Assembly: GCF_026965555.1 (NCBI RefSeq)
Contig: NZ_CP114040.1
Location: 4,836,001-4,900,000, forward strand
Reading direction: 5' to 3'
DNA length: 64,000 bases
DNA from: Nannocystis punicea
Lineage (GTDB): Bacteria > Myxococcota_A > Polyangia > Nannocystales > Nannocystaceae
In this document: positions 28,201 to 35,102 of the stretch, piece by piece
How the letters are laid out: every line of letters begins with the position of its first letter
Position numbering within the stretch: the stretch's first letter is position 1
Made by a program: the position numbers and the translations under genes
The notes under the pieces: generated by a model
What the model saw: only the letters and a program-made list of their open reading frames with translations
Told to the model about the DNA's origin: nothing
Database searches by the model: none

Positions 28201-30772
28201 CGACGAGGCCGTCGCCGCTCGCGTGACCGGCGGTCTCTTCGGAGCTGGTCGAAGGGACAGGTGTTCCCGGGGCGATCAGCGAGCGGGCGATGACGTGGGC
28301 AGCGGAGGGCTCGCCGGAGCTGGTCGAAGGGACAGGTGCGCCCGGGCGGGCGACGACGTGGCTGGCGGAGGGCTCGTCGGCGCGGGTCGAGGGGACCGGT
28401 GTGCTCGAGCGAGCGACGACGTGGCTCGCGGAAGGCTCGTCGGCGCGGGTCGAAGGGACAGGTGTGCTCGAGCGAGCGACGACGTGGCTCGCGGAGGGCT
28501 CGTCGGCGCGGGTCGAGGGGACCGGCGGGTTCGAGCGGGCGACGACGTGGCTCGCGGAAGGCTCGTCGGCGCGGGGCGAGGGGGCCGGTGGGTTCGAGCG
28601 GGCGACGACGGGGCTCGCGGAAGGTTCGTCAGCGCGGGGCGAGGGGGCCGGCGTGCTCGACGTGATGGTCGAGTGGGCGACGCCGTTGCTCGGGCCGTGA
28701 GGGGCGGGCGCCGTGGGCGCGGCGCCGACCGGGATGCCGACGAGGGTTCGCCTGTCCGGATGGCCAGATGATGTGTTCGAAGAGCCAGGCGCTCCCGAGG
28801 CCGCGGCGCCTCCCGGCCGGGTCGTCGGCACCGGCGGCAGGATGATGAGCGGGGTGTCGGGCGCGATCGCCAGCGCCGACAGCGAGACGCCGCCGTCGGC
28901 CGCCCCGTCGAAGCCCCGCGGGGCGATCAGGGGCGCATCGGGGGCGACCGGGACGGCGTCGAGAGGCATCCGCGGCCGGACAGGCGTCGGCGCAGCGCCG
29001 GCTGGGTCGGCCGCGGACTCGGGCGCGCGCGAGTCGTAAGCCGCCGTCTGCCGGTTGGCGGCCGGAGCCGCGGGAGTGGGGGCGGGTTCGGCGTGGCTGG
29101 CCGAGGGCTCGTCGGCTGTCGAGCTGGAGGACCGGGGCGCCGGATGGCTGTCCGAAGAGACAGGCGTCGAGCCGGTCGCGTCGTTCGCCGCGCGCGACGC
29201 CTCCGTGTCGCGCGCGCCGGACTCGTGGCCCGCGGCTCGCTCGACAGCTGGGCGGCCCTCGCGGCCGGGCGCCGACGAGGTTTCCGTCGCGGCGGGATGG
29301 GTGCTGTCCTCGAGGACAGGTTTCGCGGCTGCGGTGCTGTCCTCGCGACCAGGCGCGCCAGGGATCGCGGTGACATCGGACCTGTCCGCGGAGACAGGTG
29401 TGGAGCCGGCGAGGCCGCCGGTCGCGACCTGCTCGGCGCGGGCCGCCGCGCTCGCGGCGTCCTTCACCGTCGGCGGGGCCGATTCGGCGGTCGCGGCCGG
29501 GCGCGGCCGGATGCTCGAGTCGTCCGCGAAGTCGTCGGAACCCTCGCGCGACTGGACGGAGCGGTCCTCAGAAACAGCTGCGGCTGGCGTGCCCGACCGG
29601 AGGCGCTCCGCGGCCTCGATCGACCGGAGCAGCGAGCTCGACGGCGCGTCCGTCGCGGCTGCAGCCTCGTTGGCGGGGCTCGACGGCGCGGCGGCTCCGG
29701 TGGCCCGCGCCGCGACGCTCGGCCCGGACATCGCGGCCGGTCGCGGGCCGGCCAGCTGCCGGTCGGCGGGGATCGGCACGTCCGCCGCGTCGGCCAGCGA
29801 CAGGGAGGCGCCTGCCGCCTGCCTGTCCGCGGGGACAGGTGCATCGGCGAGGCGGGCGGCGACTTGCGCCGGGTCCTGCCTGTCCTTGAGGACATGTTCG
29901 TCCGCGCGCGGAGCCTCGGCCTCTCGCCTGTCCGCGGAATCATCGGCCGGCGACGCGGCGGAGCCCTCGGCCGGCGACGGGGCAGGGGCCTGGCGGTCGG
30001 TGACGGCCGGGCGCGCGCCGGCGACGTCTGTGCCTGCCGCATGCCCGTCCGCGGCGGTCGCTCCTCGTGAATCGCTCGGATGGCTGTCCGCAGGGACAGC
30101 GGCGCCCGCAGCTCCGGCGCCGAGCCCCTGCATGTCTGCAAGGACAGGTGCATCCGCCGCTCGCGCGTCGGCCTGCCTGTCCGCGGGGACAGCCGCGCCG
30201 GCGCCTGCGGCCTCGGGCTGCCTGTCCGCAGGGACAGGTACCTCGCTCGCCGCGGACGTGCCGGCGCCCGGCACGAGGCTGATGGTGATGGAGGCGCTGC
30301 GCAGCGCCTCGAGGTAGTCGAGCAGGATCAGCGCGTAGCGCGGCGCGAGGATCGAGCCGGTGCGCTCGGCGGCGATCTTGGCCAGGCAGCACTCGGGCGC
30401 GACTACCGGGTAGAAGCCGCGGACCATCCGGTACAGCTGGCCGAGCTTGGCGTCGGGCAGGTCGGGGTGGACGGCGACGATCAGGCGGCCGTCCTCTTGC
30501 GCGAGGGGCATGGCCCAGCCGATGTCGACCAGGTCTCTCGGGACATGTTCCCAGGGACGGATCGGCCCGCGCTCGAGCAGCCGCACGGGCGCGCCCGGGA
30601 GGCCGCACGCGCTCTGCAGCAGGGCGTCGAGCTGCAGCGGGGTCATCAGCCCGAGCTCGAGGATCGCGGTGTCGAGGCTGCCGCCGGCCTGCTGTTGCCG
30701 CCGGCTCGCGGCCTCGAGATCGGCGCGCGACAGCGGACCGTTGGCTTCGAGGTGGCGCAGGAGGAGGCTCAC
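25250..30772 (-). CDS. Giant 1840-residue MshEN / disordered / GAF / HEAT-repeat protein
   Basis: The GTG at 30772 overlaps the RDD gene stop (GTGA), which sets the start. Residues about 1-160 are a GspE N-terminal (MshEN) domain (LEANGPLSRADLE, GGSLDTAILELGLMTPLQLDALL). Residues about 170-870 are Ala/Pro/Ser/Asp-rich and disordered, with many short peptides of the type VPADRQ encoded by copies of the dispersed palindrome, and five or six 21-residue repeats containing RADEPSASHVVARS. A GAF-like domain follows (about 870-1010; FGVKREGLRVL, FEPVLAGGRTVLMLYVDRAG). After another disordered stretch the last 270 residues are HEAT-type helical repeats. MshEN domains can bind cyclic di-GMP, so a signalling scaffold is possible. 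No catalytic domain is visible. Confidence 0.82.
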   Translation of the reverse strand: MSLLLRHLEANGPLSRADLEAASRRQQQAGGSLDTAILELGLMTPLQLDALLQSACGLPGAPVRLLERGPIRPWEHVPRDLVDIGWAMPLAQEDGRLIVAVHPDLPDAKLGQLYRMVRGFYPVVAPECCLAKIAAERTGSILAPRYALILLDYLEALRSASITISLVPGAGTSAASEVPVPADRQPEAAGAGAAVPADRQADARAADAPVLADMQGLGAGAAGAAVPADSHPSDSRGATAADGHAAGTDVAGARPAVTDRQAPAPSPAEGSAASPADDSADRREAEAPRADEHVLKDRQDPAQVAARLADAPVPADRQAAGASLSLADAADVPIPADRQLAGPRPAAMSGPSVAARATGAAAPSSPANEAAAATDAPSSSLLRSIEAAERLRSGTPAAAVSEDRSVQSREGSDDFADDSSIRPRPAATAESAPPTVKDAASAAARAEQVATGGLAGSTPVSADRSDVTAIPGAPGREDSTAAAKPVLEDSTHPAATETSSAPGREGRPAVERAAGHESGARDTEASRAANDATGSTPVSSDSHPAPRSSSSTADEPSASHAEPAPTPAAPAANRQTAAYDSRAPESAADPAGAAPTPVRPRMPLDAVPVAPDAPLIAPRGFDGAADGGVSLSALAIAPDTPLIILPPVPTTRPGGAAASGAPGSSNTSSGHPDRRTLVGIPVGAAPTAPAPHGPSNGVAHSTITSSTPAPSPRADEPSASPVVARSNPPAPSPRADEPSASHVVARSNPPVPSTRADEPSASHVVARSSTPVPSTRADEPSASHVVARSSTPVPSTRADEPSASHVVARPGAPVPSTSSGEPSAAHVIARSLIAPGTPVPSTSSEETAGHASGDGLVEPSTRRPPAPPQPMVMTLAQRLDAARSALATARERDRITEALVRASALIAPRVALFGVKREGLRVLSAPGSALRLAEGLVIPLPEGGLLDRAVSGQGPLHLLIEPSLSFAVGQPLGIPCVFEPVLAGGRTVLMLYVDRAGVAFDPRERTVLRELCDTARQSLEALLRLLGWVVPGGTPGAGPADRSRPSVRPHLASPIVTVDDSDPPATTPPEPEDSPSPSPVPAAAAAEPAAPADSEEPEAAVAPTTGGVSGEPGFGDSTTAAGRSRGRSSSRGRAVITLKNPIRRDEPATVTPLPIRAESSTFVRAQSLVEEPPAATEEDYEDSELDDEPEPDDQPARRDGPGLGLAPVPVPLGPENGQDSPLVARFAAMFSKPATVPTVTIDLSDRPGTFGHGHTDTPSTPPASPPQPDMPGWIAAAESSGIEDPLPVAAALRAAATGGDARADHDPASTLPGAPRVLIEEAARGAARDEFDDWPRAASDTPTILDLSPPPTHAPLLVETRAAPDAKTVLDIPPLDAAVPPETLIPNLIAPPGSAGAGRRRRTPAPVEEEPVLVIPKTLRRSSGLTATPHPMARRSDPDEAEGGPTLSMPTTLIGPRSGRRRGKNEPRPEAPTDALTMPRLVRDAEADDEAATSSSEHVVKDMSDATGSEAQAAEHVAEDRPAAETAAAKAAAGPAPAADDPDESAAVADAAPAGALSDREIDAVIEDFLQNPAEWTSVSRLRALDERGLARLAARFPGPIDLANATNFPPPSAHGPLLRACVELGHAVSPHVLALFASVRPQIRFYAAFLFQELRDPRCLRPLGELAFDSDPDVRLIATRVLESYSRVPDFAAVAAEIRAELDSQERDRQLLAVEAAGTLRDTLAVPRLIDLLAVRDKHVREAALEALCSITAKHHGYRAQRWRAWYAEHGQEPRIEWVIDGLRHRDEAVRRWAADELARITGQRIPFPAEGDRRSRDLALRAWQAWWDSNREDFTAGS
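28250..28680 (-). repeat. 63-bp tandem coding repeats in the giant protein
   Basis: About six copies of a 63-base unit encode 21 residues each around RADEPSASHVVARS. Neighbouring copies are nearly identical, indicating recent expansion. Several copies retain a GGGACAGGTG palindrome half-site. Confidence 0.85.
29140..30245. repeat. Dense cluster of dispersed palindromes inside the giant gene
   Basis: More than a dozen TGTCC-N4-GGACA-type palindromes lie here, including perfect 18-base versions CCTGTCC-GCGG-GGACAGG near 29820 and 30180. Each is read in the same frame, giving peptides such as VPADRQ on the minus strand. They are tens to about 150 bases apart rather than in a 14-base ladder. Confidence 0.85.
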
Positions 30773-31350
30773 TGTTCCCTCACGACGTAGGTGCCTGTCA
30801 GGTAGTCGTGGAAGGCCCGCTTCTCGCGGTCGAAGGCCATCCACAGCGAGCCGAGGCCGCCGGGCACCAGGCCGACGGCGGTGCCCGCGAACCGCACCGT
30901 CGCGCGCACCGGGCCGACCTTGCCGCCGGCGCGGTGGACCACGCGGATCCCGGTGAGCTTCTGTCCGGGTGTCCTTCCGGACAGGGCGATGAAGAGCACG
31001 AAGTAGAACGCGACCATCACCAGGAGCGGCGCCAGCCACACCAGGATCTCGAGCGGCGCGACGGTCAAGAGCTGCAAGAGACCGGCCCACGAGAAGCCGC
31101 CGCGCACCGGGCTGGCCTCGCCGAGCACGCGCTGCAGGCCGAGGTGCAGCGGGCCGGCGGTGACGAGCAGGATCGCCGCGTCGACCACCGCGGCGGCCAG
31201 GCGCCGCCAGAAGCCGGCGACGCGCACCGGCACCAGCGCTTGCCCGCACGCCGGACACGTCGGCCGCCCGTCCTTGACGAGACCGATGTCCAGCGCCGCG
31301 TCGCAGCTCGGACACGGTGCGGGTCGCTCCTTGCGGGTCCAGAACGCCAT
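30769..31350 (-). CDS. RDD-family membrane protein with N-terminal zinc ribbon
   Basis: The protein has 193 residues from the ATG at 31350. A zinc ribbon of two CxxC pairs (CPSCD and CPACG, residues about 11-33) precedes an RDD domain with three hydrophobic segments (about 42-70, 85-110, 115-130). The conserved segment LSGRTPGQKLTGIRVV and a C-terminal FHDYLTGTYVV are typical. RDD proteins are small inner-membrane proteins of mostly unknown role. Translation is coupled to the giant gene through the GTGA overlap. The LSGRTPGQ motif is encoded by a perfect TGTCC-N4-GGACA palindrome (30970-30983) using AGG and ACA codons that are unusual here. Confidence 0.88.
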   Translation of the reverse strand: MAFWTRKERPAPCPSCDAALDIGLVKDGRPTCPACGQALVPVRVAGFWRRLAAAVVDAAILLVTAGPLHLGLQRVLGEASPVRGGFSWAGLLQLLTVAPLEILVWLAPLLVMVAFYFVLFIALSGRTPGQKLTGIRVVHRAGGKVGPVRATVRFAGTAVGLVPGGLGSLWMAFDREKRAFHDYLTGTYVVREQ

Positions 31351-31420
31351 CGGCGCGCACCATAACACGGGCCCGGGCCTCGCGGCCGGTCTCCGCGCGG
31401 CCGGTCCGGCGCCCCGGCGC

Positions 31421-32110
31421 TCAGGCGAACATGGCGCGAGCGACAGCGACCAGCGCCGCCGTCTCGGTGCGCAGCGTGTAGGGCCCGAGGCCGAGCGCGC
31501 GGAAGCCCGCGCCGCGCAGCAGCGCCGCCTCCTCGGGGGTAAACCCACCCTCGGGCCCGACACACACACGCACCCCCGCGACGGCCGCCGGCGCGTCGCT
31601 CGATGTCGCGCGCAATTCCTCCCACGCGAACAAGCCCGGGAGGTCGGCGCGCCGGGTGGTGGCCTCGCGGAGATCGACGGGTCCCGAGATCGCGGGCCCG
31701 CGCGGGCGGCCGCACTGCCGCTGCGCCGCTCGCAGCACGCGCGCGATCCGGTCGACGCCGGGCGCCGCGCCCTGGCTGCGGGCGCAGCGGACCAGCACGA
31801 CCTCGGCGACGCCCACCTCGCACAGCCCCGGCAGCACGTCCAGCACCGTGGCCGGCTCCGGCATGCCGAGCAGGACCACGATCTCGCGCGGCGGCGGCGG
31901 CACGGTTCGTTGCTCGAGCAACTTCACGGTGGTGCCGCGCGCGTCGCCGCCGACCACCTCGGCCAGCCACAAGCCGCCGTGATCGTCGATCGCCTCGATG
32001 CGCGCGCCGTCGCCGACGCGGCGGACCCGGCGGAGGTAGTGCGACTCCGCGGCGTCGAGGCCGACGCGCGCCGGGTCGGCCGGCGCGCCGACGAACACCC
32101 GCGTGCTCAT
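31421..32110 (-). CDS. rsmE: 16S rRNA m3U1498 methyltransferase RsmE
   Basis: The protein has 229 residues from the ATG at 32110. RsmE methylates N3 of U1498 in 16S rRNA. An N-terminal PUA-like barrel (STRVFVGAP, HYLRRVRRVGDGARIEAID) is followed by a SPOUT methyltransferase domain with the knot signature VCVGPEGGFTPEEAALL and LGPYTLRTETAALVA. The length fits the family. The start overlaps the prmA stop (ATGA), a pairing of prmA and rsmE found in many bacteria. Confidence 0.95.
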   Translation of the reverse strand: MSTRVFVGAPADPARVGLDAAESHYLRRVRRVGDGARIEAIDDHGGLWLAEVVGGDARGTTVKLLEQRTVPPPPREIVVLLGMPEPATVLDVLPGLCEVGVAEVVLVRCARSQGAAPGVDRIARVLRAAQRQCGRPRGPAISGPVDLREATTRRADLPGLFAWEELRATSSDAPAAVAGVRVCVGPEGGFTPEEAALLRGAGFRALGLGPYTLRTETAALVAVARAMFA

Positions 32111-33075
32111 GCCGCCGCTCGCAGGACCAGCGCGCACCACTCGGCGAGGTCGCGGCGGTCGACGAGGGTCAGCCCGGCCGCGGCGTAGGCCGCGAGCACC
32201 GCGTCGGCCTCCTCGCCGAGCACGCCGCTCAGGATCACCGCGCCGCCGGAGGCGAGGCGCCGCGCGAGGTCGCCGGCGATCGGGATCAGCACGCCGGGGC
32301 GGATGTTGGCGAGGATCAGATCGAAGCTGTCCGAAAGTTCCAAGACGGTCGCGGCCCGGATCTCGAGCCGGCCCTCGAGCGCGTTGGCGGCGGCGTTCTC
32401 GGCGGTGGTGTCGGCCGCCTCGGGGTCGTTGTCGGCGGCGACCACCGCGGCCTGCGGGAACAGCCGCGCGGCCGCGAGGGCCAGGATCCCCGAGCCGCAG
32501 CCGAGGTCGAGCACGCGGTCGGGGCGCGCGCCGGCCTCGGCCAGGGCGACCAGGACCTCGAGGCACAGCCGCGTCGTCTCGTGCTGCCCGGTCCCGAAGG
32601 CACGGCCAGGGTCGAGGACCAGCTCGATCTCGGGGTCGCCGGGCCGGCGATCGATCCAGCTCGGCCGCACCAGCAGCGTCGTCGTCGCCGCCGAGAACAC
32701 CAGCGGCGCGTAGAACTGCTTCCACGTGTCGCGCCAGTCGTCGTCGGTGCGCACCGCCGGGGTCAGCCGCAGCGGCAGCAGCAGCTCCGCCGCCAGCCGC
32801 TCGACCTCGGCGACGAGGCCTTCGAGGCCGTCGGGGGTGGTGTAAATGGTCAGCTCGGGGAGCTCGCACCGACTGCCGAGCGTCGAGGTGTCCCGCGTCT
32901 CGACCCCCGCGGCCCGCGGGTCCTCGGCGATCAGCGTCGCCAGCGCCTCGAGCCGCTCGGACGCCTCCGCGAGCTCGCCCGGGTCGATGCCCTCGCCGTC
33001 GTCGTCGGACCGGCCTCGGAGCTGGACCAAAAGCGTCGCCCACGGTTCGGCGGTCGTCTCTGCTGTCTCACGCAT
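32107..33075 (-). CDS. prmA: Ribosomal protein L11 methyltransferase PrmA
   Basis: The protein has 322 residues from the ATG at 33075; the open frame extends 19 codons upstream but the proximal ATG fits the family. PrmA trimethylates L11 using S-adenosylmethionine. Residues about 155-170 carry DPGRAFGTGQHETT, motif I is VLDLGCGSGILALAAARL, and the catalytic region is LILANIRPGVLI, in which Asn-Ile-Arg replaces the more usual Asn-Ile-Leu. The N-terminal recognition domain is acidic and carries an insertion compared with E. coli PrmA. Confidence 0.93.
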   Translation of the reverse strand: MRETAETTAEPWATLLVQLRGRSDDDGEGIDPGELAEASERLEALATLIAEDPRAAGVETRDTSTLGSRCELPELTIYTTPDGLEGLVAEVERLAAELLLPLRLTPAVRTDDDWRDTWKQFYAPLVFSAATTTLLVRPSWIDRRPGDPEIELVLDPGRAFGTGQHETTRLCLEVLVALAEAGARPDRVLDLGCGSGILALAAARLFPQAAVVAADNDPEAADTTAENAAANALEGRLEIRAATVLELSDSFDLILANIRPGVLIPIAGDLARRLASGGAVILSGVLGEEADAVLAAYAAAGLTLVDRRDLAEWCALVLRAAA

Positions 33076-33320
33076 GGCGCGGCAATATAGGCGAGTTCGT
33101 CGCAATATCGACGGATCAAATTGCATGCTCAATTACAAAAACGGCAACAGTGGCCCGTGACATGCGGCCCGCGGGCCCGTGCGCACTTTTTAACTTTATT
33201 CGCCCTGAAGCCTCTGCCATACCTCGTGGCCAAGATCTGGGCGGCGCCTCCGGCGACGGCGACCCATGAGGGGTTGGCCGCGACGCATCATCCCCCGGGC
33301 GCTGCAAGAGGGAGAGGCAC

Positions 33321-33545
33321 ATGGTGGCATTTACGGGAGTCAAAGTGTTCTCGGCGACCAAGGCTTGGGAGCGCGAGCAGATCAGCGATCGCATCAACGA
33401 GTGGCTCGAGGCCAATCCCGGCGTCGAGATCGTCGACAAGGTGGTCACCCAGAGCTCCGACAGCGAGTTCCACTGCCTGACCATCACCCTGTTCTACAGC
33501 CGCCCCAGCAGCCGCTCTCAGGCCCAGGCGTCCGCCGCGCCGTGA
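33321..33545 (+). CDS. Small 74-residue protein of unknown function
   Basis: A GGGAGAGG ribosome binding site lies six bases before the ATG at 33321. The protein is soluble and compact, with a strand-helix-strand-strand pattern (FTGVKVFSATKA; ISDRINEWLEANPGVEIVDKVVTQSSD; HCLTITLFYSRP). I recognise no characterised family. It is preceded by a comparatively AT-rich 245-base divergent promoter region shared with prmA, suggesting solid expression. Confidence 0.75.
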   Translation: MVAFTGVKVFSATKAWEREQISDRINEWLEANPGVEIVDKVVTQSSDSEFHCLTITLFYSRPSSRSQAQASAAP

Positions 33546-33747
33546 GGCCGCCGGCCCGCGCGCGAGCAGCCTGATCGAGCCTTTCACCCCGCGAGCGCCG
33601 GCGCCTTCTGCGTCGGCTGTCGCGTTTTCTCGCCGAGCCGCGGCGTGAGCCTACGAGCGCTCCCGGCGCTCGGTGTCACTGGAACTTCGGGACAGGTCCC
33701 GATGGACATAGGACAGCGCCGCTTGTCGCGCCGCCCGGCCAGCGGGT

Positions 33748-34764
33748 ATGGTGCGGCCGGCGATGGCACGAGGGCGGCTCAGCGTCGAGGCGTACGCGGC
33801 GGGGGTAAAAGCCGGCGATCGGGCGGTGCTGGCGCGGGCGATCACTCTGGTGGAGAGCCAGCGGGCCGACGATCAAGCGCTGGCGCGCGAGCTGGTGGCG
33901 GCGCTGCAGACCGGGGACTCGCGGGCGGGCGGGGCGCTGCGCGTGGGCATCACCGGCAGCCCCGGGGCGGGCAAGAGCACGCTGATCGAGGCGCTCGGGC
34001 TCCACCTCGTGCGGGACCTCGACCGGCGCGTCGCCGTGCTCGCGGTCGACCCGAGCTCGGTGCGCAGCGGCGGCAGCATCCTCGGCGACAAGACACGCAT
34101 GCAGGAGCTGGCCCGCGAGCCCCGGGCCTTCATCCGCCCGTCGCCGTCGCTCGGCGAGCTCGGCGGGGTCGCGCGACACACCCGCGAGACCGTGCTCCTG
34201 TGCGAGGCCGCCGGCTTCGACGTGGTCCTGGTCGAGACCGTCGGCGTCGGCCAGTCCGAGGTGATGGTCGCGCAGCTGGTCGACTGCTTCCTCGTCCTCA
34301 TGCTCGCGGGCGCGGGCGACGAGCTGCAGGGGATCAAGCGCGGGATCCTCGAGCTCGCGGACATCCTCGCCATCACCAAGGCCGACGGCGACAACCTCGC
34401 CGCCGCCGGGCGCGCCCGCTCGGAGTACGCCCTGGCCATGCGCCTCATCCGGCCCAAACACGCCGGCTGGTCGGTCCCCGTGGTCACCACCTCGTCGGTC
34501 ACCGGCGCCGGCCTCGCTGCGCTGTGGCAGACGGTGGAGCGCCACCGCGAGGCGCTCCAGGCCGGCCCCGCGTGGCAGGCCCAGCGCGAGGCCCAGCACG
34601 TCTACTGGCTGTGGCGCGCGATCGAGGCCGAGCTGATGCGCCGCTTCGCCGCCGACCCCGAGGTGCTGGCCCGCCGGCCCGCGCTCGAGGCGGCCGTCCG
34701 CGCCGGCCGCGTGAGCCCGGACCACGCGGCGGCCGAGCTGCTGGCCGCGTTCGCGGGGCGGTAG
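33748..34764 (+). CDS. meaB: MeaB/ArgK-type methylmalonyl-CoA mutase-associated GTPase
   Basis: The protein has 338 residues from the ATG at 33748; a second ATG at 33763 is equally plausible. It is a G3E-family GTPase that guards adenosylcobalamin loading of methylmalonyl-CoA mutase. Walker A is GITGSPGAGKSTLIEAL; other motifs are DPSS, VETVGVGQSE and the base-recognition ITKADGDN. A C-terminal dimerisation region (residues about 270-338) is present. No mutase genes are in the window, but a PduO-type cobalamin adenosyltransferase lies at 54710-55318. The gene is followed by a palindrome ladder. Confidence 0.92.
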   Translation: MVRPAMARGRLSVEAYAAGVKAGDRAVLARAITLVESQRADDQALARELVAALQTGDSRAGGALRVGITGSPGAGKSTLIEALGLHLVRDLDRRVAVLAVDPSSVRSGGSILGDKTRMQELAREPRAFIRPSPSLGELGGVARHTRETVLLCEAAGFDVVLVETVGVGQSEVMVAQLVDCFLVLMLAGAGDELQGIKRGILELADILAITKADGDNLAAAGRARSEYALAMRLIRPKHAGWSVPVVTTSSVTGAGLAALWQTVERHREALQAGPAWQAQREAQHVYWLWRAIEAELMRRFAADPEVLARRPALEAAVRAGRVSPDHAAAELLAAFAGR

Positions 34765-35102
34765 AGCGAGGGGCATGTCCGCGAGGGGATGTCTGAACGG
34801 GCATGTCCGAATAGGCATGTTCGTACGAGCATGTTGTTTGGAGCATGTCTGAACGGTCCGGCTCTTCGGCCCGCCGGGCCGCGAGCTCCTCGCGCGGCGG
34901 AGCCCGCTGGCGCGGCTGCTTCCTGTCGTCGCATGGGTGAAGGCGAGCGCGCTGGCCAGCGAGCGAGCACGCACGAGGACGGGCAGGGGGCGCGGCGGCT
35001 TCGGTGCGGACGAGCCCGACGCGGAGCTCCGGCGCAGGGGGCCGTCAGAGCGGCGACAGGCAGGTTTCACGGCAGGGCGGGCGACCGGGGTATCATGCGC
35101 CC
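34765..35102. other. Intergenic region with palindrome ladder, no gene seen
   Basis: After the ladder at 34774-34861 the remaining 240 bases upstream of the DUF1963 gene have no convincing open frame or promoter that I can name. Open frames here lack consistent codon bias. Confidence 0.5.
34774..34861. repeat. Seven-step 14-nt palindrome ladder after meaB
   Basis: Junctions CATG 34774, GATG 34788, CATG 34802, 34816, 34830 and 34844, and CCGG 34858 are exactly 14 bases apart, starting 10 bases after the meaB stop. Individual rungs have diverged arms (TCC/GGG, TTC/GAG), but the register is perfect. Confidence 0.9.

Noticed and set aside
30970..30983. LexA-type SOS box
   Set aside because: Gram-negative and Gram-positive SOS boxes (CTGT-N8-ACAG and GAAC-N4-GTTC) have different arms or spacing; the copy number and in-gene locations also argue against an SOS operator.
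34774..34861. CRISPR-like regular spacing in the ladders
   Set aside because: The period is 14 bases with no unique spacers of 25-40 bases and no cas genes; the units are short palindromes.
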